From Jannaschia sp. CCS1 (lineage in GTDB: Bacteria > Pseudomonadota > Alphaproteobacteria > Rhodobacterales > Rhodobacteraceae), in assembly GCF_000013565.1 (NCBI RefSeq), contig NC_007802.1:1426001-1490000 (forward strand): 64,000 nt of DNA. Reading direction: 5' to 3'. The notes below the pieces were generated by a model, which had not been told where the DNA came from, searched no databases, and saw nothing but the letters and a program-made list of their open reading frames with translations. The position numbers were made by a program, and so were the translations under genes. This document shows positions 57,671 through 64,000 of this stretch, piece by piece. Each line of letters opens with the position of its first letter. Position 1 is the stretch's first letter.

Positions 57671-57698
57671 GATCTTACTATCGGTCAACGCCGTGGCC

Positions 57699-58433
57699 TT
57701 ACCCGCGACGTCGCCGCATCACCGGCAGCGCAGCCAGGCCGCCAAGCAGCAATAGGGCGGAGGCGGGCAGGGGGATCGGCGCCGGCGCCGTTCCGGTCAA
57801 CAGGATGTTGTCGAGGCCCGCGATTTCGCTGGAGGCCGAGGTATTTACCGTGGCGGAAAAGATGAACGACGTGCCCCCTGACATCGCGAAAGAAAAGGTC
57901 TCAAGAGCCAGCGATTGGGTTGCGTCGCTGCTGCCTGACCCACCACCGGTCTCCCCATTCCGATTGAAGATCTTGTTGAATGTCACGCCCCCATCAATGG
58001 AGTAGGACGCGAGCGAGGTATCAGCGCTGTCCCAGCGACCAATTTCGAAGTAGTCGAATGAAAATGTCAGGTCGGTGAAGCCGGTGATGTCGACCGCCAT
58101 TGTGCGGAATACTCCGGGACCTTCAGGCTCGAACCACTGAAAATGCTCCCCGCCGGGCAATTGGGCGGATGCTGTCGGGAAGGGGTCGAAGGTGCCGATG
58201 TTATCTTGAACCGCAGCCCCTTCGGAGTCGACCGATGCGCTGTCTTCCGCGAAGGAGATGGTCCATTGCCCATTGGTCGCGGTAAAGCTGTCGCCTGCGT
58301 TGATTTCGCCAAACAGGCCTTCGTCAAGTTGGCCGGTAAAATCCTCGGAAAACAACACGCTGTTGGCCATTGCGGCCGGCGCAGACAAAAGAGCCGCTGC
58401 GGCGACCGCTACAAATAAAATAGATCGGGTCAT
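57699..58433 (-). CDS. VPLPA-CTERM sorting-domain protein
   Basis: A 244-residue exported protein. A signal peptide is at residues 1-23 (AMANS region). The C-terminus carries the exosortase-like sorting signal IPLPASALLLLGG-LAALPVMRRRRG. The mature domain is Ser/Thr/Gly/Asp-rich with a likely PEP-type beta-sandwich (FEIGRWDSADTS). ATG at 58433 with GGAAGGA upstream. No exosortase gene in the window. Such proteins are surface or biofilm components in Rhodobacterales; the role here is unknown. Confidence 0.87.
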   Translation of the reverse strand: MTRSILFVAVAAAALLSAPAAMANSVLFSEDFTGQLDEGLFGEINAGDSFTATNGQWTISFAEDSASVDSEGAAVQDNIGTFDPFPTASAQLPGGEHFQWFEPEGPGVFRTMAVDITGFTDLTFSFDYFEIGRWDSADTSLASYSIDGGVTFNKIFNRNGETGGGSGSSDATQSLALETFSFAMSGGTSFIFSATVNTSASSEIAGLDNILLTGTAPAPIPLPASALLLLGGLAALPVMRRRRG

Positions 58434-58522
58434 GGGCAAATCCTTCCGTAGATACAGTACGCACAACGTTTAGACCGTCGCGCAGTTGACGCCAGGTAAA
58501 GTCTGCAACGCACGCTGTCGAC

Positions 58523-58553
58523 AAAAAAGGGGCACCCGGCGGGCGCCCCTTTT
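58523..58553 (-). terminator. Rho-independent terminator of glnA
   Basis: On the minus strand AAAAGGGGC and GCCCCTTTT, with one mismatch in the middle of the 12-bp stem, form a hairpin with a T run; it may function bidirectionally. Confidence 0.8.
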
Positions 58554-58596
58554 ATCGTGTGCCGTGACACGCGGCCAATCAGCGGTTGTTCTACAG

Positions 58597-58658
58597 GTCT
58601 AACCGGAGGTTAGCAGCTGTAGTACATGTCTAACCGGAGGTTAGCAGCTGTAATACAT
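58597..58658. repeat. 31-bp tandem duplication spanning the glnA stop codon
   Basis: Copies 58597-58627 and 58628-58658 differ at one base. Each contains a CTAACC-GGA-GGTTAG hairpin and a copy of the glnA C-terminal codons (ATG-TAY-TAC-AGC-TGC-TAA). A third, degraded copy (about 15 of 20 positions) precedes at 58581. The stop codon used lies in the copy nearest to glnA. Confidence 0.85.
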
Positions 58659-60047
58659 CTTGTATTCCATCGGGTGCGGCGTGTGCTCGTAGGCATAGAC
58701 CTCTTCCCACTTCAGCGCGCAGTAGCCTTCGATCTGACTGCGGGTGAACACGTCGCCCTTCAGCAGGAACTCGTGATCGGCTTCCAGCTCGTCCAGCGCT
58801 TCGCGCAGGGAGGCGCAGACCGTGGGGATACCGGCCAGTTCTTCCGGCGGCAGATCGTACAGATCCTTGTCCGACGGATCGCCGGGGTGGATCTTGTTCT
58901 GGATACCGTCAAGGCCCGCCATCAACAGCGCCGCGAAGCACAGATAGGGGTTCGCCGCCGGGTCAGGGAAGCGCGCTTCCACACGCTTGGCCTTGGGGCT
59001 TTCCGTCCACGGGATCCGCACACAGCCCGACCGGTTGCGAGCAGAATACGCGCGCAGAACCGGGGCCTCAAAGCCCGGGATCAGACGCTTGTAGGAGTTG
59101 GTGGAGGGGTTCGTGAACGCGTTCAGCGCCTTGGCGTGCTTCAGGATACCCCCAATGAAATACAGCGCCTCGTCCGACAGATCGGCGTATTTGTCGCCTG
59201 CAAACAAGGGCTTGCCGTCCTTCCAGATCGACATGTTCACGTGCATTCCGGTGCCATTGTCGCCCGCGATGGGCTTGGGCATGAAGGTGGCGGATTTGCC
59301 ATAGGCGTGGGCCACGTTGTGGATCACGTATTTGTATTTCTGCAACTCATCGGCCTGTTTGGTGAGGCTGTCAAAGATCAGACCCAGCTCGTGCTGGCAC
59401 GACGCCACCTCGTGGTGGTGCTTGTCGACCTTCATGCCGATGCGCTTCATCGTGGACAGCATTTCCGAGCGCAGATCGTGGGAGGCGTCGATCGGGTTGA
59501 CGGGGAAGTAGCCGCCTTTGACGCCCGGGCGGTGGCCCATATTGCCCATCTCATATTCGGTATCGCCGTTCCAGGAGGCGTCCTGCGCGTCGACCTCATA
59601 GGAGACCTTGTTGATCTCAACGGACATCCGCACATCGTCAAAGATGAAGAATTCCGCTTCGGGGCCGCAGTAGAAATTGTCGCCGATGCCGCTGGAAATC
59701 AGGTAGGCTTCGGCCTTTTCCGCCGTGCCGCGCGGGTCGCGCTCATAGGCCTCGCCCGTGTCGGGCTCCACGACCGAGCAATGCACGCAGAGCGTTTTTT
59801 CGGCGTAGAAGGGGTCCACATAGCCCGAGTTCGTGTCCAGCATCAGCTTCATGTCGGAGGCTTCAATGCCCTTCCAACCGGCGATGGAGGAGCCGTCGAA
59901 CATGAAGCCCTCTTCGATGAAATCCTCGTCAACCTGGTCGGCCATCAGCGTGACGTGCTGCAACTTGCCGCGTGGGTCGGTGAAGCGAACATCGACGTAC
60001 TCGACGTCCTCGTCCTTCATCATTTTCAAAAAGCTCTCTGTGCTCAT
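58641..60047 (-). CDS. glnA: Glutamine synthetase type I
   Basis: A 468-residue GlnA. It has the N-terminal beta-grasp and catalytic domain with MFDGSSIAGW, the ATP-site AGDNGTGMHVNMS, and the adenylylation-loop Tyr in DLYDLPPEEL near residue 395. It makes glutamine from glutamate and ammonia, the main nitrogen-assimilation step, controlled by adenylylation and PII. ATG at 60047 has AGGA nine bases upstream; GTG six bases earlier is possible. Lies 57 bp downstream of glnB. A 31-bp tandem duplication follows the stop. Confidence 0.97.
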   Translation of the reverse strand: MSTESFLKMMKDEDVEYVDVRFTDPRGKLQHVTLMADQVDEDFIEEGFMFDGSSIAGWKGIEASDMKLMLDTNSGYVDPFYAEKTLCVHCSVVEPDTGEAYERDPRGTAEKAEAYLISSGIGDNFYCGPEAEFFIFDDVRMSVEINKVSYEVDAQDASWNGDTEYEMGNMGHRPGVKGGYFPVNPIDASHDLRSEMLSTMKRIGMKVDKHHHEVASCQHELGLIFDSLTKQADELQKYKYVIHNVAHAYGKSATFMPKPIAGDNGTGMHVNMSIWKDGKPLFAGDKYADLSDEALYFIGGILKHAKALNAFTNPSTNSYKRLIPGFEAPVLRAYSARNRSGCVRIPWTESPKAKRVEARFPDPAANPYLCFAALLMAGLDGIQNKIHPGDPSDKDLYDLPPEELAGIPTVCASLREALDELEADHEFLLKGDVFTRSQIEGYCALKWEEVYAYEHTPHPMEYKMYYSC

Positions 60048-60104
60048 CGTCACTTTTCCTTGAAATCGTAAGGGGTTAGGGTATTGCTCAACCTTGAGCA
60101 GGGC

Positions 60105-60485
<381 letters not shown>

Positions 60486-60619
60486 TCATCTTGTGCACCC
60501 CGCGTCCATGCAGGACGCAAGACGGGTCAGGGTTGCAAGGGGGAATCTGCATATCTTGCCCGGAAAATGCACATACCGCCTAAAAAATGATCATTCATGA
60601 ATCGGATAGCGGAGCACCC

Positions 60620-62365
60620 ATGACGGAGTTGGTCACAGCGGCAGAGATGCGCGCGATTGAGGCGGACGCCATCGCCAGCGGAGAGGTTACGGGTCTGGAG
60701 TTGATGGAGCGCGCGGGACGCGGGGTGGTGGATGCCATCCTGCGCCAATGGCCCGACGCGCAATCGGCGACGGTGCTGTGCGGGCCGGGCAACAACGGCG
60801 GCGACGGCTATGTCATCGCGCGGCTGTTGGCCGAGCGCTGGTGGAACGTGCGGGTCCTAGGTATGGGACAGGCGGACGCGATGCCCCCCGACGCCCGTGC
60901 CAGCCGTTTGGCCTGGACGGGGGAAGTGTTGCCGCTGGATGAGGCCACGTTGCGCCGCGGTCCGCCCACGGACATCTACGTCGACGCGATCTTTGGCACC
61001 GGACTGACGCGCGCGCCGGAGGGCGATCTGGCGTCATTGCTGCGCTATCTGGGCGGATCGGTTGGAGATTCTGCGTATTTCACGCCGCGCCTGGTCGCGG
61101 TCGATGCGCCGTCGGGCCTGTGCCTGGACCGCGGGCAAATGTTGGCCGGCGGGCGGGCGGAACCCGGCACGGCCTCAGTTCCGCTTTGCGCGCTGACTGT
61201 CACGTTCGAAGTGCCCAAGATCGGTCATTTCATCGCTGACGGCCCGGCCTGTTGCGGGCGATTGGAGGTCGTGGACCTTGGCCTGTTGCCATGGCGCAGT
61301 CTCCGACGCGATGCGGTGAGCGGCAAAATTGCGGAGGCCAGGCCAGCAACCGTCCGGGTGGAGCTGGTCGATACGACGCCGATGGTCCCCCCCGGCAGCC
61401 CGTTGGGCCACAGCCCGCCCTGGTTCGGCAAACGTGGCGGTCACAAATACGATCACGGTCACGTGCTGGTGGCCTCCGGCGGGGCAGGGCGCACGGGCGC
61501 GGCCCGGCTGGCGGCGCGGTCGGCGTTGCGCGTGGGGGCGGGTTTGGTGACGGTCGCCTCTCCGCCCTCGGCCCTCATGGAAAACGCCATGCACCTGACG
61601 GCGATCATGACCCGGCGCTGCGATGGTGCTGTCGGTCTGGCCGAGATCCTGGAGGATGCGCGCTTCAGCACAATCTGCCTTGGCCCCGGACTAGGTGTGG
61701 GGGGCGAGACCTGTGCCATGGTCAAGGTGGCCCTGAACGGGCGACGGCAGGTCGTATTGGACGCCGATGCGCTGACCAGTTTTGCCGACGATCCGGACGC
61801 GCTTTTTGACGCCATTCACCGCACCCACGGCTCCCAGACAATGCCACGTTACGCCACTGTATTAACGCCCCACGGTGGTGAGTTTCGACGCCTGTTCCCG
61901 GACATTGCAGAGATGTGGCAGCCAGCCGATCCAATGAAGCAGCTGCGCGAGAGGCAAGACGACAGCGTCGCGGCGTTCAAGAGGATTGGAGACCAATTCG
62001 CGGCATACAAGGAGGCTCAGGCCGCCGCCATCAGCAAGGTGGAGGCCACGCGCGCGGCTGCCAAACGTTCCGGTGCCGTGGTTCTGCTCAAGGGGCCAGA
62101 CACAATTGTCGCCGCGCCTAATGGCCGGGTGGCCGTGGCCGCCGCCGCCTACGAACGTGCGGTGCCCTGGTTGGCGACCGCGGGGGCGGGGGACGTTCTG
62201 GCGGGGCTGATCGCGGGGTTGGCCGCCCGGTCACACGACGTTTTCCGATCCGCGGCAGATGCGGCCTGGCTTCATGTGGAGGCCGCCCGCGCGTTCGGCC
62301 CCGGGCTTATCGCGGAGGATTTGCCAGAGATCTTGCCCACGGTCTTTCGCGAGTTGGGGGTGTAA
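60620..62365 (+). CDS. nnr: Bifunctional NAD(P)H-hydrate epimerase/dehydratase
   Basis: A 581-residue repair enzyme. The N-terminal YjeF epimerase domain (to about 220) has GPGNNGGDGYVIARLL near residue 58; the C-terminal ADP-dependent dehydratase has GHVLVASGGAGRTGAARL and the TAGAGDVLAGLIAG motif near 525. It corrects damaged NADHX and NADPHX. An unusual charged, helical insert (about residues 432-468, RERQDDSVAAFKRIGDQFAA core) lies between TPHGGEF and the final ATP-binding strand. ATG at 60620 with GGAG five bases upstream is preferred. Confidence 0.93.
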   Translation: MTELVTAAEMRAIEADAIASGEVTGLELMERAGRGVVDAILRQWPDAQSATVLCGPGNNGGDGYVIARLLAERWWNVRVLGMGQADAMPPDARASRLAWTGEVLPLDEATLRRGPPTDIYVDAIFGTGLTRAPEGDLASLLRYLGGSVGDSAYFTPRLVAVDAPSGLCLDRGQMLAGGRAEPGTASVPLCALTVTFEVPKIGHFIADGPACCGRLEVVDLGLLPWRSLRRDAVSGKIAEARPATVRVELVDTTPMVPPGSPLGHSPPWFGKRGGHKYDHGHVLVASGGAGRTGAARLAARSALRVGAGLVTVASPPSALMENAMHLTAIMTRRCDGAVGLAEILEDARFSTICLGPGLGVGGETCAMVKVALNGRRQVVLDADALTSFADDPDALFDAIHRTHGSQTMPRYATVLTPHGGEFRRLFPDIAEMWQPADPMKQLRERQDDSVAAFKRIGDQFAAYKEAQAAAISKVEATRAAAKRSGAVVLLKGPDTIVAAPNGRVAVAAAAYERAVPWLATAGAGDVLAGLIAGLAARSHDVFRSAADAAWLHVEAARAFGPGLIAEDLPEILPTVFRELGV

Positions 62366-62470
62366 CCGTGCAAGGACCCGGTGACATGCGAAGAAACGCC
62401 TTGGATGCGCGGGCCACGTCTGCGGGAGGGACGCCGGGTATCAGGCGCGGGTAAGGCACCCCCGATCTGA

Positions 62471-63079
62471 TCAGGCCTTGACGGCCACACTTGGTAGGTC
62501 GGCAGAGGTCAGTTCCAGCCCATCCGCGTAGATGATTTCAGGGGCACCAAAGTAGAGCGACAGCATGACCTGAGCGCCCGTCGTCTCCGTCCGGATAAAT
62601 TCACCGTCCACCAGACGCGCGGCCTGGGGGGCCGCAATATCCTTGCCCCAAAGGGCCTGAGCGCGCCAATCGCGGATCAGAACGCGCTGGCCGGGCATTA
62701 GCGTGATGTCCGTAGCAGGCTTGCCGCCCAACGCATCGGCTGAGATCACCACGCGCGGCGTACCCTCCGGCACATGGTGGCGCAGGATCGCCTTGATCTT
62801 GCGGACCCCGCGACGGGTGATGAGGCGATCGCCGGTGCTCAGGAACTCAACGGGGATCGCCCCGTCCATGGTCAGAACGGTCGTTCCGGGGTCAAGGCCA
62901 GCCTCACAGCCATGCGCATTAACGCCCGCGTTGGCCATTGGCCGCGGGGAGGGTGATGTCATCGAGATACCTGCTCGCGCGTTCGGGCATTTGTTGCCTC
63001 GTGTTTGTGCAGGTGAGGGTACGATATCCACGCCTGCGGGGCGAGTGTTTTCTTGGCCGATCCGTGTGGAGTCCGTCAT
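62471..63079 (-). CDS. Hint-domain (hedgehog/intein-like) protein
   Basis: A 202-residue protein with a Hint-fold domain starting near residue 58 (CEAGLDPGTTVLTMDG; Cys at the usual first catalytic position, then GDRLITRRG) and continuing to the C-terminus. It has a polar N-terminal lead. Rhodobacterales Hint proteins often occur singly without a recognised extein; the Cys is present but the C-terminal Asn of inteins is not clearly seen, so autoprocessing is uncertain. ATG at 63079 with GAGGGG upstream. Function unknown. Confidence 0.83.
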   Translation of the reverse strand: MTDSTRIGQENTRPAGVDIVPSPAQTRGNKCPNARAGISMTSPSPRPMANAGVNAHGCEAGLDPGTTVLTMDGAIPVEFLSTGDRLITRRGVRKIKAILRHHVPEGTPRVVISADALGGKPATDITLMPGQRVLIRDWRAQALWGKDIAAPQAARLVDGEFIRTETTGAQVMLSLYFGAPEIIYADGLELTSADLPSVAVKA

Positions 63080-63239
63080 CTTTCATCCCCTCAGGCATCC
63101 CGGGTGGCACCCCAATCCTTGCCGCAGCGTCATGGGCAATTGGGGCACAATCTGGGCGAAAGAAAGTTATGGGCGGTTTAAAGGCGGGGCGTTTTTGGTC
63201 TCGATTTGAGGCGAATGCCCTGCTAGACGCGGGCGCAAT

Positions 63240-63323
63240 GCGGGTGTGGCGGAACTGGTAGACGCACCAGATTTAGGTTCTGGCGCCTTTGGCGTGGGGG
63301 TTCGAGTCCCTTCACCCGCACCA
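63240..63323 (+). tRNA. tRNA-Leu (anticodon UAG)
   Basis: A complete cloverleaf: acceptor GCGGGTG pairs with CACCCGC at 63313-63319, anticodon TAG at 63274-63276 in a TTTAGGT loop closed by CCAGA/TCTGG, a class II long variable arm (CGCCTTTGGCG region), T-loop GTTCGAGTC, and encoded 3' CCA. Reads CUA and other CUN Leu codons. Confidence 0.97.
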
Positions 63324-63632
63324 CTTACCTTGATAAAATGAAAATTTTTCAGATAGTTAGATCATATTCAAGCTGGTGTGTCCCCCAAAATATCCCCCAA
63401 GGCTTGCCGGCTCGGAATTCGGTTGTTGAGCAAATGGCTCCTGGAGCACTCTATGCAGTCTTATTGAGTCGGCTTTCGGCCCAAAGCTGCCTTTCGAGCA
63501 AAGGCAGAACGCTGCGGCTGCAGCCCGCTTTGCGGACATTCACCGCAAGCGCGAACCCCGGGCCTCGTCCAACGTACACATTGCGGGACTAAGCGCTCTT
63601 TCGCTGGATCAGGGTAAATGACTGTTTTGATA
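63324..63632. other. Gene-free region downstream of tRNA-Leu
   Basis: A 309-bp stretch without a convincing gene. It shows a direct repeat TCCCCCAA twice in 20 bases near 63380-63400 and a GCTGCGGCTGCAGCCCGCTTTG segment near 63510-63530 that looks like degenerate intergenic sequence. It sits at a tRNA 3' end, a common integration location, but no integrase or clear attachment duplication of the tRNA end was found. Confidence 0.5.
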
Positions 63633-64000
63633 TCAAAGCTGAACCAGTCGTTCTTCGACGGGTGTCGATTGGACGATGGATGAGTTGGTCGCACCAAACG
63701 GCACGATCCGATCAATTACCGCCTCCATTTCAGCCACGTCTCGAACATGCGCGCGGGCAACAAAGCAATCCTCACCTGAGACGCGATCACAGGCGACAAT
63801 CTGCGGTGTGTCCTGAATTGCTTCGATCATTTTGCTCATTTCACCCGGCAAAGGCCGCGCGCGGATTAGGACCGTCAACCCATAGCCAAGGCGGGCTGGA
63901 TCAATGCGTGCGCCATAACTTGCGATGATGCCGACGTCCTCTAAGCGTCGTACACGATCAGAAACGCTTGGCGCTGACAAGCCCACTCGCCGAGATAGCT
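63633..64000 (-). CDS. Lrp/AsnC-family transcriptional regulator (5' end beyond window)
   Basis: A partial protein. The visible part starts within the helix-turn-helix (LSRRVGLSAPSVSDRVRRLE) and continues through the RAM/AsnC ligand-sensing domain to the normal C-terminus (about 122 residues seen). The reading frame is open through position 64000, so the N-terminus is outside. The sensing domain carries SGEDCFVARAHVRD, typical for the family. Target and ligand cannot be told. Confidence 0.9.
   Translation of the reverse strand, partial: LSRRVGLSAPSVSDRVRRLEDVGIIASYGARIDPARLGYGLTVLIRARPLPGEMSKMIEAIQDTPQIVACDRVSGEDCFVARAHVRDVAEMEAVIDRIVPFGATNSSIVQSTPVEERLVQL

Noticed and set aside
58597-58658. 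CRISPR-like repeats at the glnA end.
   Set aside because: Only two adjacent copies without spacers; explained by tandem duplication.
58626-60071. 481-codon plus-strand open frame opposite glnA.
   Set aside because: It mirrors a fully conserved glutamine synthetase on the other strand.
63324-63632. Integrase remnant after tRNA-Leu.
   Set aside because: No open frame with tyrosine-recombinase motifs is present.

Overview
The window looks like chromosome from a marine alphaproteobacterium of the Rhodobacterales (Roseobacteraceae). The clues are high GC content, dense 4-bp overlapping operons, a scpA-scpB-nagZ-SPOR-argS-dgt-erpA block, glnB-glnA, a roseobacter-style choline locus, a VPLPA-CTERM protein, a Hint-domain protein and an RTX protein. 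No genus can be named from sequence alone.

Region 1 (6-13924) is a sugar or polyol catabolic locus. It encodes a MocD-like desaturase-fold oxygenase with a MocE-like Rieske ferredoxin, two SDR dehydrogenases, a LacI regulator, a MocA-type dehydrogenase, a MocC-type epimerase, a complete CUT2 ABC importer (MocB/RbsB-like binding protein, fused ATPase, two permeases) and three more Gfo/Idh/MocA dehydrogenases. This matches the gene complement of rhizopine (O-methyl-inosamine) catabolism and suggests uptake, oxidative O-demethylation and ring oxidation of an O-methylated cyclitol or sugar.

Region 2 (13931-32933) is nitrogen-compound accessory metabolism. A plus-strand operon encodes an NMT1/THI5-like importer, a cytosine-deaminase-like amidohydrolase with a tandem-repeat tail, a VAO-type FAD oxidase, two flavodoxin-fold reductases and a creatininase-family hydrolase. 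On the minus strand lie a dimethylglycine/sarcosine-dehydrogenase-like enzyme with a non-pyrrolysine MttB homologue and a TetR regulator, then a lipid-glycosylation trio (PMT glycosyltransferase, LABNT, GT2), then a hydantoinase / VOC / racemase / DapA-like operon.

Region 3 (33263-36261) is a three-gene unit: a small membrane protein, a MoxR AAA+ ATPase and a DUF2201-type VWA protein whose HExxH motif reads HHVLH.

Region 4 (36264-46318) is choline uptake and oxidation to glycine betaine. betI-(zinc-ribbon ORF)-betC-betB-betA diverges from choX-(RTX gene)-choW-(GFA gene)-choV around a clear TetR-type palindrome.

Region 5 (46397-64000) is largely core: an acyl-CoA dehydrogenase pair, erpA, dgt, argS, a SPOR protein, nagZ, scpAB, small proteins, an MliC/SH3 exported protein, a VPLPA-CTERM protein, glnA-glnB, nnr, a Hint protein, tRNA-Leu(UAG) and a truncated Lrp-family gene at the window edge.

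The most unusual signal is not a gene. A 15-bp element, GTTAAC-N3-(G/C)TTAAC, occurs 15 times with exactly the same internal spacing. It lies on both strands, mostly inside unrelated coding sequences and in the two reading frames that avoid the TAA stop. It may be a dispersed chromosomal binding site.
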